Numbered from the stretch's first letter, positions 1-6,735 are shown. The stretch is 17,360 nt of DNA from Gammaproteobacteria bacterium (GCA_025350345.1 JANXYA010000076.1:1-17360), one strand, 5' to 3'. Made by a program: numbers and translations. The notes: a model not told the origin generated them from the letters alone.

Positions 1-2
1 GC

Positions 3-269
3 CTGACCGTGGAGTTCGCGCGCTTGCAGGGGATCGGCGTGATCGTGCGGGGCTTGCGCGCGATCTCGGATTTCGAGTTCGAATTCCAGCTCGCCAACAT
101 GGGCCGGCACATCGCCCCGGGAGTCGAGACGGTGTTCCTGACACCCAAGGAACATTTCACGTTCATTTCCTCGACGCTGGTGCGCGAGATTGCCACGCTC
201 GGCGGCGACGTCAGCGAGTTCGTCCACCCCCTGGTGGAGGCGGCGTTCAAGCGCCGGTTGCAGCAGTGA
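3..269 (+). CDS. coaD: Phosphopantetheine adenylyltransferase, C-terminal part (cut by window edge)
   Basis: CoaD transfers AMP from ATP to 4'-phosphopantetheine, giving dephospho-CoA, the next-to-last step of CoA synthesis in the cytoplasm. About 88 C-terminal residues are visible; the N-terminal half with the ATP-binding TxGHxD-type motif lies outside the window. The visible part has the family core IVRGLRAISDFEFEFQLANM, then VFLTPKEHFTFISSTLVRE with the conserved ISS(S/T)xxR element, and the usual C-terminal helix ending LVEAAFKRRLQ. The frame is open to the window edge, so the start is not seen. The stop TGA overlaps the GTG start of the next gene (GTGA), which suggests translational coupling to the gamma-glutamyltransferase. 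In E. coli coaD lies next to mutM; here five genes separate them. Confidence 0.95.
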   Translation: MTVEFARLQGIGVIVRGLRAISDFEFEFQLANMGRHIAPGVETVFLTPKEHFTFISSTLVREIATLGGDVSEFVHPLVEAAFKRRLQQ

Positions 270-1984
270 AGCGCTTCGCGCGCGCCGGCGCTTGCCTCTG
301 CCTCGCGCTGTTATTCGCGATCGCATGGGTCGCTGCACCGGCGGCGCCGACCGCATCGGCTGCGAGCGCTGCAACGGCGGCGCCCGGCCATGCGGCCATC
401 GCCTCGGCGCATCCACTGGCCACGGCCGCGGGACTTGAGATCCTGCGCAATGGTGGCAACGCTTTTGACGCTGCGGTCGCGGTCAGCGCGGCGCTCGCGG
501 TCGTCGAGCCCACCGGATCGGGCCTGACGGGCGGGGGCCTCTACCTGCTGCATCGCCAGAGCGATGGGTTCGAAACGGCCATCGACGCGCGCGAGTTCGC
601 GCCAGCCGCCGCGAGCCGCGACATGTTCCTCGATGCCAAGGGCGAGCCGGTGCCGCGACTGTCGACCGACAGCGCACTGGCCGCTGGCATACCGGGCGAG
701 CCGGCAGGCATGGCGCTGCTCGCGGCAAAATATGGGAAAGTTCCGGTGGCGAGGAGCCTGGCTCCTGCGATTCGATTGGCGCGCGAGGGCTTTCCGCTCA
801 GCGCGCGCGTGCACGAATCACTGGAAAGGCGGCTGGCCCAGTTCGCCGGCGATCCCGACGTGGCGCGAAATTTTCTGCGCGATGGCGCCGTGCCTCCCGT
901 GGGCACGATTATCCGCCAGCCGGAACTTGCCGCCACGCTCGAGTACCTCGCGCAGCACGGGCTCGACAGTTTCTACCACGGGAAACTCGCCGCGCAGCTC
1001 GTCGCTGGTGTGCGCGCGCAGGGCGGCATCTGGACCGAGGCTGACCTGGCGGCCTACCGCGCGCTCGAGCGCAAGCCGATCGTCGGCCAGTACCGCGGGG
1101 CGCGCGTGGTTTCGGTGCCGCCGCCCAGTTCCGGGGGCATCGCACTCATCGAGGCGCTGAATATCCTCGCGCAGTTCGATCTGAGCGGCGTGACGCCGGT
1201 GCAGCGCAAGCAGCTGGTCATCGAAGCCATGCGCCGCGTGCATCGGGATCGTGCCCTGTACCTGGGAGATCCCGATTTCATCGACGTTCCGGTGTCACGG
1301 CTGACGAGTGTCGACTACGCCGCGGGACTCGCCGCCTCGATACGCCTGGATCGCGCCACGCCCAGTGCCAGCCTGCCCGGCATCGGCGCCGGTGCGGCCG
1401 CGGGTCCGCAGACCACGCATTTCTCGGTGCTCGATGGTGACGGCAATCGCGTGGCCGCGACGATCACCCTCAATTTCTTTTTCGGCAGCGGACGCATGAT
1501 CGCCGGCACCGGTTTGTTCCTGAACAACGAGATGGACGATTTCTCGATGAAGCCTGGCGTGCCCAACGGCTTCGGGCTGGTCGGGGCCGATGCCAACGCG
1601 ATCGCGCCCCACAAGCGCATGCTTTCCTCGGTCACGCCCGTCTTCGTCGACGCAGGCAGCCGCGTTCTGATCGGAGGATCTCCGGGCGGGAGCCGCATTA
1701 TTGGCATGTCGTTGCTGGCGACGCTTGCGTTCCTCGACGGGCAGTCCGCCGCTGAAATTGTCGCGGCGCCGCGCTTCCACCAGCAATACATTCCGGACGC
1801 CGTGCAGTACGAGGCCGGCGCGTTTACCGACGATGAAGCCCGGGCGCTCGCAGGACAGGGCGATCTGCTCGAGCCAGCGGCGTATCGCTGGGGGAATTTT
1901 CAGGCCGTGACCTGGGACCGGGCCACCGGCAAGGTCGAGGCGGCGAGCGATCCGCGCGGCGAGGGCGGCGGCGCCGTTGAGTAA
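266..1984 (+). CDS. ggt: Periplasmic gamma-glutamyltransferase (glutathione hydrolase)
   Basis: This is a gamma-glutamyltransferase that cleaves or transfers the gamma-glutamyl group of glutathione and related peptides. Residues 1 to about 32 form a signal peptide (KR near the start, a hydrophobic stretch, then AAPTASA), so the enzyme should act in the periplasm. The family pattern is complete: NGGNAFDAAVA near residue 62, the Gly-rich LTGGGLYLLH, then PQTTHFSVLDGDGN, in which Thr383 is the expected autoproteolysis site and nucleophile. After it come LNNEMDDFSMKPG and GGSPGGSRII of the gamma-glutamyl site. Cleavage before Thr383 would leave a small subunit of about 190 residues, as in E. coli. 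Total length of 572 is normal. The GTG start overlaps the coaD stop by 4 bp. Products such as Cys-Gly could be taken up by the peptide transporter at 2700-4058; this link is inferred. Confidence 0.96.
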   Translation: MKRFARAGACLCLALLFAIAWVAAPAAPTASAASAATAAPGHAAIASAHPLATAAGLEILRNGGNAFDAAVAVSAALAVVEPTGSGLTGGGLYLLHRQSDGFETAIDAREFAPAAASRDMFLDAKGEPVPRLSTDSALAAGIPGEPAGMALLAAKYGKVPVARSLAPAIRLAREGFPLSARVHESLERRLAQFAGDPDVARNFLRDGAVPPVGTIIRQPELAATLEYLAQHGLDSFYHGKLAAQLVAGVRAQGGIWTEADLAAYRALERKPIVGQYRGARVVSVPPPSSGGIALIEALNILAQFDLSGVTPVQRKQLVIEAMRRVHRDRALYLGDPDFIDVPVSRLTSVDYAAGLAASIRLDRATPSASLPGIGAGAAAGPQTTHFSVLDGDGNRVAATITLNFFFGSGRMIAGTGLFLNNEMDDFSMKPGVPNGFGLVGADANAIAPHKRMLSSVTPVFVDAGSRVLIGGSPGGSRIIGMSLLATLAFLDGQSAAEIVAAPRFHQQYIPDAVQYEAGAFTDDEARALAGQGDLLEPAAYRWGNFQAVTWDRATGKVEAASDPRGEGGGAVE

Positions 1985-2002
1985 GAAGAGGGGGGCGCGA
2001 GC

Positions 2003-2692
2003 ATGACGGCCGACAACCTGGAAATCATATTTCGACTGGTGGTCGCGCTGGTCGCCGGGGGCATGATCGGTTTCGAGCGCTCCTACCAGGGGCGCCCGGC
2101 AGGGATTCGCACGCACGCGCTCGTTTGCACGGCCTCCAGCCTGCTCATGCTCGTGACCGCCTACGAGACGCGCTGGATGCATGTGTCCGGCGACCTCGTC
2201 CGGCTCGATCCGACGCGGATGGCGCAGGGCATCATGACCGGCATCGGCTTTCTCGGGGCCGGTGTCATCTTCAGGGAAGGGCTTTCAGTCCGGGGTCTGA
2301 CGACCGCAGCTTCGGTGTGGATGACCGCGGCGATTGGAATATTGGCCGGTATCGGCTTCTACTTTCCCCTGATCGCGGGCGTCGTGATCACGCTGGGCGT
2401 GCTGTCCCTGTTCCGCTTTCTCGAGGAGCGCATGCCGTCCCTGGCCTATTTTCATTTCGACCTGAAGCTCTCGCGCGCAACCGCGTTGAAGGAGGAAGAG
2501 CTGCGCGCACTGGTCGAGAGTCATGGCTTCTCGATCGCCAATTTCAGCTATCGCCTGGATGCGGAGGGCGGTGCCCGCCGGCACACGATGGTCATCCGCT
2601 CGCCCAGGAAGTCGAGCGCCCGGCGTCTTGCGGAAACCCTGGAACGCACCGAGTCCGTCCTGGAATTCCGGATCTCCCCGACGGGCGACTGA
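2003..2692 (+). CDS. MgtC/SapB-family inner-membrane protein
   Basis: This 229-residue membrane protein belongs to the MgtC/SapB family. Its N-terminal 140 residues hold about five hydrophobic segments and the family signatures GFER (23-26), AGIRTHALV (33-41), IGFLGAGVIF (81-90) and GLTTAASVWMTAA (98-110). Residues from about 146 form a soluble C-terminal domain of alternating strands and helices, as in family members with an ACT-like tail. MgtC proteins are tied to growth in low magnesium and, in pathogens, to survival in macrophages through control of the F-type ATPase; other members have no known role, so no specific function is claimed. The ATG is preceded by a strong purine-rich ribosome site (AGGGGGG, 1989-1995, 7 bp away). 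It starts 18 bp after ggt and ends 7 bp before the transporter gene, so it probably belongs to one operon. Confidence 0.92.
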   Translation: MTADNLEIIFRLVVALVAGGMIGFERSYQGRPAGIRTHALVCTASSLLMLVTAYETRWMHVSGDLVRLDPTRMAQGIMTGIGFLGAGVIFREGLSVRGLTTAASVWMTAAIGILAGIGFYFPLIAGVVITLGVLSLFRFLEERMPSLAYFHFDLKLSRATALKEEELRALVESHGFSIANFSYRLDAEGGARRHTMVIRSPRKSSARRLAETLERTESVLEFRISPTGD

Positions 2693-2699
2693 CAGGGTT

Positions 2700-4058
2700 G
2701 TGGCGAGCACAGTCGAAGCCGGGTCGGCGCGCGCCGCCGACGAGACCTTCATTGGTCACCCCAGGGGCCTTTTCTATCTCGCCTTCACCGAGGCCTGGGA
2801 GCGATTTTCCTACTACGGCATGACCGGGCTGCTCGCCCTCTACATGGTGAACCAGCTGCTGCTGCCGGGGCACGTCGAGCACATCGGCGGATTCCCGGCC
2901 TTGCGCGCCGCACTGGAGAGGTTCTTCGGCCCGCTCTCGACGCAGGCGCTCGCGTCGCTGATTTTTGGGCTCTACTCCGGATTCGTGTACTTCACGCCGC
3001 TCCTCGGCGGTCTGATCGCCGATCGCTGGATCGGACAGCGCACGGCGGTCGTCATCGGCGCGCTGTCGATGAGCGCCGGGCATCTCGCCATGACCTTTGA
3101 TCAGTCATTCCTGGCCGCTTTGCTGTTGCTCGTCATCGGCTCTGGCTTCCTCAAGGGCAACATCTCGGCCCAGGTGGGTGCGCTTTATCCGCGCGAGGAT
3201 GAAGCACGGCGCACCCGCGGCTTCGTCATTTTCAGCACCGGGATCAATATCGGCGCGGTCAGCGGGCCCATGGTCTGCGGGCTGCTGGCGCAAATCTACG
3301 GCTGGCACTACGGCTTCGGCATCGCTGCATTCTTCATGCTCGTCGGCCTGGCCACCTATCTCTACGGATACCGCTACCTGCCCGCGAGGGTGGAGCAGCA
3401 CGGCCACGCGGGCAGAGAGCTCAGTGCTGCCGATTGGCGCACCGTGTGGGCGCTCATCGCCGTAATGACGATTACGGTCTTTCAGTCCATCACACTGAAT
3501 CAGATCTTCAATGTGATGCCAATCTGGATTCAGGATCACGTTGCAGCCGACATCGGTGGTTTTCGCATGCCGATTCCGTGGTATGAATCGCTGTATTCCG
3601 TCGCCAGTGTGCTGAGCGTGCCATTGCTGTTCTGGCTGTGGCGCCGCCAGTCCCTTCGCGGTGGCGAGCCCGACGAGCTCGCCAAGATTGGCACGGGGGC
3701 CTGGATCGCCATGGGGAGCAATCTGCTCCTGGTGGCCGCAAGCGTCCGCTCTGGCGGCGGGCCCATACACCCGATCTGGGCCATACTCTATATCGCCGGG
3801 TCCGGGCTCTCCTTCCTCTATTACTGGCCTACGCTGCTCTCGCTAGTCTCCCGCGCGGCGCCCGCCCCGGCGAACGCGACCCTGATGGGGCTGGCCTTCA
3901 TGAGCCTGTTCGTCGCGAACATGCTGATCGGCTGGATAGGCAGTCACTACGAAAGGATGCAGCCGGCCGATTTCTGGGCCTTGCATGCCGCCATCGCCGC
4001 CGCCAGCGGCCTGCTGGTGCTCGTATTCGGGCGGCGTCTCAGCCGGGCGTTGCGCTGA
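2700..4058 (+). CDS. POT/PTR-family proton-coupled oligopeptide transporter
   Basis: This is an inner-membrane major facilitator of the POT (PTR2) family, which imports di- and tripeptides with protons. The diagnostic proton-coupling motif ExxERFxYYG is seen as EAWERFSYYG at residues 31-40, followed by GGLIADRWIGQR (103-114), the conserved GFLKGN (149-154, Lys152) and GINIGAVSGP (181-190). About 12 or more hydrophobic segments fill 452 residues, slightly shorter than the roughly 500 of E. coli DtpA. The frame is open upstream to 2523, inside mgtC, but the likely start is the GTG at 2700, just after the mgtC stop and a short AGGG. The substrate cannot be read from the sequence. Its place after a periplasmic gamma-glutamyltransferase makes uptake of Cys-Gly and similar dipeptides a fair guess. 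Confidence 0.93.
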   Translation: MASTVEAGSARAADETFIGHPRGLFYLAFTEAWERFSYYGMTGLLALYMVNQLLLPGHVEHIGGFPALRAALERFFGPLSTQALASLIFGLYSGFVYFTPLLGGLIADRWIGQRTAVVIGALSMSAGHLAMTFDQSFLAALLLLVIGSGFLKGNISAQVGALYPREDEARRTRGFVIFSTGINIGAVSGPMVCGLLAQIYGWHYGFGIAAFFMLVGLATYLYGYRYLPARVEQHGHAGRELSAADWRTVWALIAVMTITVFQSITLNQIFNVMPIWIQDHVAADIGGFRMPIPWYESLYSVASVLSVPLLFWLWRRQSLRGGEPDELAKIGTGAWIAMGSNLLLVAASVRSGGGPIHPIWAILYIAGSGLSFLYYWPTLLSLVSRAAPAPANATLMGLAFMSLFVANMLIGWIGSHYERMQPADFWALHAAIAAASGLLVLVFGRRLSRALR

Positions 4059-4159
4059 CCAGTCGCCGTTCCCGGGGACAGTAGACAACCGAGCCGGCGA
4101 GGGTCCAAATAGAGGTTTGGTTGCCTGACAATTCCGAATAACCAACAGGGGATCCATCC

Positions 4160-4594
4160 ATGAATAATTCAGCGCGCATTGCCGTCGTAGGCGGCCTCGC
4201 GATTCTCGGCACCGCCGCTTTGCTGGCCGGGGGCGTTGCGATGGCGCAGGATGCTGCGAAGGTCGACCCGAAGCACTACAAGGTCGAGTTCGAAAACGAT
4301 CAGGTGCGCGTCCTGCGCATCAGCTATGGGCCGCATGCAAAATCCGTGATGCACTCGCACCCAGCCAGCGTGGTCGTGTTCTTGAACGACACGCACGCGA
4401 AATTTACGATGCCGGACGGGAAGACCCAGGACGTAAAGGCGAAGGCCGGCCAGGTCCAATGGGTGGACGCGACCGTCCACAATCCTGAGAACCTGAGCGG
4501 CAGGAAATTCGAGGTCATCGAGGTGGAATTCAAGCCCAAGCCGGCCGCCGCGCCCAAGCCAGTTGCTGCACCCAAGCCGCCTGCTGCGAAATAG
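4160..4594 (+). CDS. Exported single-domain cupin protein
   Basis: This 144-residue protein has a signal peptide (hydrophobic 8-26, likely cleavage after AMA at residue 29) and so is probably periplasmic. The mature part is one cupin barrel: VEFENDQVRVLRISYGP, then the metal-site pair in VMHSHPASVVVFL (His65, His67), then FTMPDGKTQDVKAKAGQVQW, and a third His at 107 in TVHNPEN. The Glu that follows HxH in many cupins is not evident. It resembles a common family of small bacterial cupins with unknown substrate. The C-terminus is a Pro/Ala/Lys-rich tail (residues 126-144) with AAPKP repeats, probably unstructured. The ATG has a good ribosome site (AGGGG, 4147-4151, 8 bp upstream). It lies about 100 bp after the transporter and may have its own promoter, although none was clear. 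Confidence 0.85.
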   Translation: MNNSARIAVVGGLAILGTAALLAGGVAMAQDAAKVDPKHYKVEFENDQVRVLRISYGPHAKSVMHSHPASVVVFLNDTHAKFTMPDGKTQDVKAKAGQVQWVDATVHNPENLSGRKFEVIEVEFKPKPAAAPKPVAAPKPPAAK

Positions 4595-4601
4595 GGAAAC
4601 A

Positions 4602-4659
4602 GGGCCCGCTGGCCCGAGGCGCCAGGAGCCGCGCAGGCTCGACTGGTCTCAGCGGGCCC
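4602..4659. terminator. Nested inverted repeat between convergent genes, putative bidirectional terminator
   Basis: A perfect 10-bp inverted repeat, GGGCCCGCTG (4602-4611) with CAGCGGGCCC (4650-4659), flanks an inner hairpin: CCAGGAGCC (4622-4630), loop GCGCA, then GGCTC and CTGG (4636-4640, 4643-4646). It starts 7 bp after the cupin stop and overlaps the last codons and stop of the convergent glycosylase gene. Neither side has a clear T-run, so it would be an atypical intrinsic terminator or an mRNA 3'-end barrier. The pairing is seen directly; the function is inferred from the convergent position. Confidence 0.5.
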
Positions 4660-5401
4660 GCGTTGTGCGTTTGACGATCCGCTTGCGGGGCCTGGCCGGC
4701 GGCGCCGCGCGCTTCTTTTTCTTCAGCGTCACGCGTGGCGGGCGTCCCGTGCGCGGCAGCTTGCCCGTGCGCGACAGATCGACCGCGCGCCACAGGTACC
4801 AGGCAGCGAGGGAGCGGTGCGGTGCCCAGCGCTCGCCAAATTCGGCCAGGGCGCGCGGGGTGGGCATGCCCTTGAGCCCGTAGGCCAGGCGGAAGCCGTT
4901 GCACACGCCGAAGTCGTTGACCGGCAGCACGTCGGGCCGGCCGAGCTGGAAGATCAGCAGCATCTCCACGGTCCAGGGGCCGATGCCGCGCACCGTCGTG
5001 ATGCGCTCGACGATCGTCCTGTCTTCCAGGGTGTGCAGTTCGGGCGTGTCGGGCACCACGCCTGCGCCGACCTTGTCCGCCAGATCGCGCAGCGCGCGGA
5101 TCTTCGCGAAGGAGAAGCCACAGGCGCGCAACGGCTCGTCCGCCGTGCCTGCCAGCACCGCTGGCTCGGGGAAGGCTGCCGGCGCGTAGAGCGCGGTGAA
5201 GCGCCCGAGGATGCGTTCCGCTGCGGTGCCATTGAGCTGCTGGTGCGCGATCGCCCGTGCGAGCGTCTCGAAGGGCGGACGCTCCAGGCGCGGGGACAAT
5301 GTGCACGGCCCGGCGGCGGCGATGAGCCGCGCCATGACCGGGTCGCGTGCGGCGAGGGCGCGCTCGCGCCGGCGCATCGTGCTGCGATTTACTGCTGGCA
5401 T
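4649..5401 (-). CDS. HhH-GPD DNA glycosylase, AlkA-type (3-methyladenine DNA glycosylase II family)
   Basis: This base-excision enzyme should remove alkylated bases from DNA. It shows the HhH-GPD fold: PFETLARAIAHQQLNGTAA, then the helix-hairpin-helix VRGIGPWTVEM, then DVLPVNDFGV, whose Asp (residue 163 from this start) matches the catalytic Asp of AlkA. RSLAAWYLWRA then matches the AlkA C-terminal helix. It lacks the AlkA N-terminal domain, as in many short family members. The last 28 residues are strikingly basic (about half Lys/Arg). The start is uncertain: TTG 5410, ATG 5401 (used here, overlapping the mutM stop by 13 bp) or ATG 5377. The 5377 start, giving MRRRERALAARDPVMA, also fits relatives well. 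No strong ribosome site precedes any of them, so translation is probably coupled to mutM. Confidence 0.88.
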   Translation of the reverse strand: MPAVNRSTMRRRERALAARDPVMARLIAAAGPCTLSPRLERPPFETLARAIAHQQLNGTAAERILGRFTALYAPAAFPEPAVLAGTADEPLRACGFSFAKIRALRDLADKVGAGVVPDTPELHTLEDRTIVERITTVRGIGPWTVEMLLIFQLGRPDVLPVNDFGVCNGFRLAYGLKGMPTPRALAEFGERWAPHRSLAAWYLWRAVDLSRTGKLPRTGRPPRVTLKKKKRAAPPARPRKRIVKRTTRAR

Positions 5402-6204
5402 TGCGGACAATAATACGTGGAGCGCTGGCCCTGGGTAATCTGCCGGATGGGCGTGCGGCAGCGGCGGCAGGGAAGCCCCGCGCGCTCGTAGACGTACAGC
5501 CGCTGGCGGAAATATCCGGGCTCGCCATCGGCCCCCACGTAGTCGCGCAGGGTGGTGCCACCGGCGCGGATTGCGGCGCCCAGCACCCGCCGGATCGCGG
5601 CCGCGAGCCGCGTGCAGTCGGCCACTTTGAGCGTGCGGGCGGCGCGGCGCGGGCGAATGCGCGCGTGCAGCAGCGCCTCGCTGGCGTAGATATTGCCGAC
5701 GCCCGTGACCAGGCGGCTATTGAGCAGCAGCAGCTTGATCGCCACCCGCCGGCGGCGCGTGACGGCGTGCAGATAGGCGCCGTCAAATCCCTCCTCGAGC
5801 GGCTCGGGTGCCAGTTCGCGCAGCAGGGGATGCGCGAGCGGGTCCTCGCTCGTGTACAGGACACTGCCAAAGCGGCGTGGATCGTTGAGCCGGAGCGCCA
5901 GGCCGGAGTCCAGCTGGATTTCGACGTGATCGTGCTTCAGCCTGGCGCTGGCCTGTGGCAGCAGGCGCAGGTTTCCTGACATCCCCAGGTGCACGAGCAG
6001 CGTGCCGCGCGTGAGCCGCAACAGCAGGTATTTCGCGCGCCGCTGCACCGCGAGTACGCGCTGGCCGGCGAGGGTGGCGTTGAGATCGGCGCTGACGGGC
6101 CAGCGCAGGCGCGCCTCGTGCACGAGCGCGGCACGGATGCGGCGCCCGCGCAACTGCGGCTCGATGCCGCGTCGCGTGGTTTCAACTTCGGGAAGTTCAG
6201 GCAA
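5389..6204 (-). CDS. mutM: Formamidopyrimidine-DNA glycosylase
   Basis: MutM (Fpg) excises 8-oxoguanine and formamidopyrimidines and cuts the resulting abasic site. The N-terminus PELPEVETTRRGI is the family hallmark: Pro2 is the catalytic nucleophile and Glu3 also takes part. Lys58 in RRAKYLL is the conserved beta-hairpin lysine. LVTGVGNIYASEALL is the H2TH region. The C-terminus holds a zinc finger, CX2CX16CX2C, ending CPQC. Length 271 is normal. Because Pro2 must be the mature N-terminus, the start is fixed as TTG at 6204, a rare start codon with no visible Shine-Dalgarno sequence. The gene follows rpmG by 40 bp, as in the E. coli rpmBG-mutM operon, and overlaps the AlkA-type gene downstream. 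Confidence 0.97.
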   Translation of the reverse strand: MPELPEVETTRRGIEPQLRGRRIRAALVHEARLRWPVSADLNATLAGQRVLAVQRRAKYLLLRLTRGTLLVHLGMSGNLRLLPQASARLKHDHVEIQLDSGLALRLNDPRRFGSVLYTSEDPLAHPLLRELAPEPLEEGFDGAYLHAVTRRRRVAIKLLLLNSRLVTGVGNIYASEALLHARIRPRRAARTLKVADCTRLAAAIRRVLGAAIRAGGTTLRDYVGADGEPGYFRQRLYVYERAGLPCRRCRTPIRQITQGQRSTYYCPQCQQ

Positions 6205-6218
6205 TCGGGAATGGCGAT

Positions 6219-6232
6219 CGGGCGATCGCCCG
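6219..6232. repeat. 14-bp perfect palindrome between rpmG and mutM
   Basis: CGGGCGATCGCCCG is a perfect 14-bp palindrome; as RNA it can fold into a 5-bp stem with a GATC loop. It sits between the rpmG stop and the mutM TTG start, 14 bp upstream of that start. On the + strand the octamer GGCGATCG occurs twice in tandem (6213-6220 and 6221-6228), the second copy inside the palindrome. There is no T-run after it in the mutM direction, so it need not end transcription; it may tune or insulate mutM expression, or be chance in GC-rich DNA. Confidence 0.55.
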
Positions 6233-6244
6233 GGGCGCTGAGGC

Positions 6245-6400
6245 CTACTTGATCTTCGTTTCCTTGTAGCCGACGTGCTTGCGCACGACCGGATCGAACT
6301 TGCGCACTTCCATTTTCTCGGGGTGCAGGCGCTTGTTCTTCATCGCCACGTAGAAATGTCCGGTGCCCGCCGAAGAGAGGAGTTTTACTTTTTCGCGCAT
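6245..6400 (-). CDS. rpmG: 50S ribosomal protein L33
   Basis: This 51-residue reading frame was found by direct translation of the minus strand. It runs MREKVKLLSSAGTGHFYVAM and ends FDPVVRKHVGYKETKIK, which matches bacterial L33 along its whole length, including the SSAGTGHFY and KFDPVVR(K/Q)HV signatures. L33 is a small basic protein of the large ribosomal subunit near the E site. It has no cysteine, so it is the zinc-free (C-minus) form. ATG at 6400 is preceded by GGAGA about 9 bp upstream. It follows rpmB by 29 bp and precedes mutM by 40 bp, the standard rpmB-rpmG-mutM order of gammaproteobacteria. Confidence 0.97.
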   Translation of the reverse strand: MREKVKLLSSAGTGHFYVAMKNKRLHPEKMEVRKFDPVVRKHVGYKETKIK

Positions 6401-6429
6401 GATTCAGAGTCTCCGGCTGGGGGCAGGCT

Positions 6430-6666
6430 TCAGATGCGCTCGCCGCGCTTGCGCAGGTCGGCGACTACCGCGTCGATGCCGAGCTTGTCGATGGTGCGCA
6501 GGCCGTTGCCGCTCACGCGCAGGCTGATCCAGCGCCTTTCCACCTCGAGCCAGAAGCGCTGCTGGTGCAGGTTGGGCAGGAAGCGGCGGCGCCGGCGATT
6601 GTTCGCATGCGAGACGGTGTTGCCCGACACCGGGCGCTTCCCCGTAACTTGGCAGACGCGGGACAT
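6430..6666 (-). CDS. rpmB: 50S ribosomal protein L28
   Basis: L28 is a structural protein of the large ribosomal subunit. The 78-residue product begins MSRVCQVTGKRPVSGNTVSH and continues with ANNRRRRRFLPNLHQQRFW and RWISLRVSGNGLRTIDKLG, which match L28 of gammaproteobacteria from end to end at normal length. ATG at 6666 has a well-placed ribosome site (AAGGAT, 6 nt upstream) and a promoter with a leader hairpin above it. It heads the rpmB-rpmG-mutM-glycosylase unit. No zinc-type CxxC pair is present (only Cys5), so this is the zinc-free form. Confidence 0.97.
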   Translation of the reverse strand: MSRVCQVTGKRPVSGNTVSHANNRRRRRFLPNLHQQRFWLEVERRWISLRVSGNGLRTIDKLGIDAVVADLRKRGERI

Positions 6667-6671
6667 AGCTA

Positions 6672-6677
6672 ATCCTT
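6672..6677 (-). promoter_or_regulatory. Ribosome binding site of rpmB
   Basis: AAGGAT on the minus strand lies 5-6 nt before the rpmB ATG, in an unusually AT-rich stretch for this window (TTGATTTATAAGGATTAGCT). This is consistent with the strong translation start expected of a ribosomal protein gene. Confidence 0.8.
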
Positions 6678-6695
6678 ATAAATCAATAGCTTGGT

Positions 6696-6728
6696 CTTCG
6701 TACCCCGCCCGCGGGGCGCGACACGAAG
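6696..6728 (-). promoter_or_regulatory. Leader hairpin at the 5' end of the rpmB-rpmG transcript
   Basis: On the minus strand CTTCGT (6728-6723) pairs perfectly with ACGAAG (6701-6696). Inside it CCCCG pairs with CGGGG around a CGGG loop, with a 6-nt bulge on the 5' side and a single T on the 3' side. The predicted transcription start from the adjacent promoter falls at about 6729, so the RNA would begin almost directly with this stem. It may stabilise the mRNA or act as a ribosomal-protein leader. The pairing is seen; the role is inferred. Confidence 0.55.
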
Positions 6729-6735
6729 GGCGGGC

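Noticed and set aside
1295..2182. 295-codon open frame on the - strand opposite ggt and mgtC
   Set aside because: It is antisense to two genes with clear family motifs; the composition is that of a shadow frame.
2523..2699. Upstream extension of the POT transporter inside mgtC
   Set aside because: The added residues are Arg/Pro-rich shadow sequence of mgtC. The family N-terminus and the GTG after the mgtC stop support a start at 2700.
4059..4159. Possible promoter for the cupin gene (TTGGTT and GAATAA)
   Set aside because: The spacing between the two hexamers is only 13 bp and no better pair was found, so no promoter is called in this 101-bp gap.
4530..5870. 446-codon open frame on the - strand across mutM and the AlkA-type gene
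   Set aside because: It overlaps two well-supported genes in another frame, and its product is Arg/Ala/Pro-rich without a domain.
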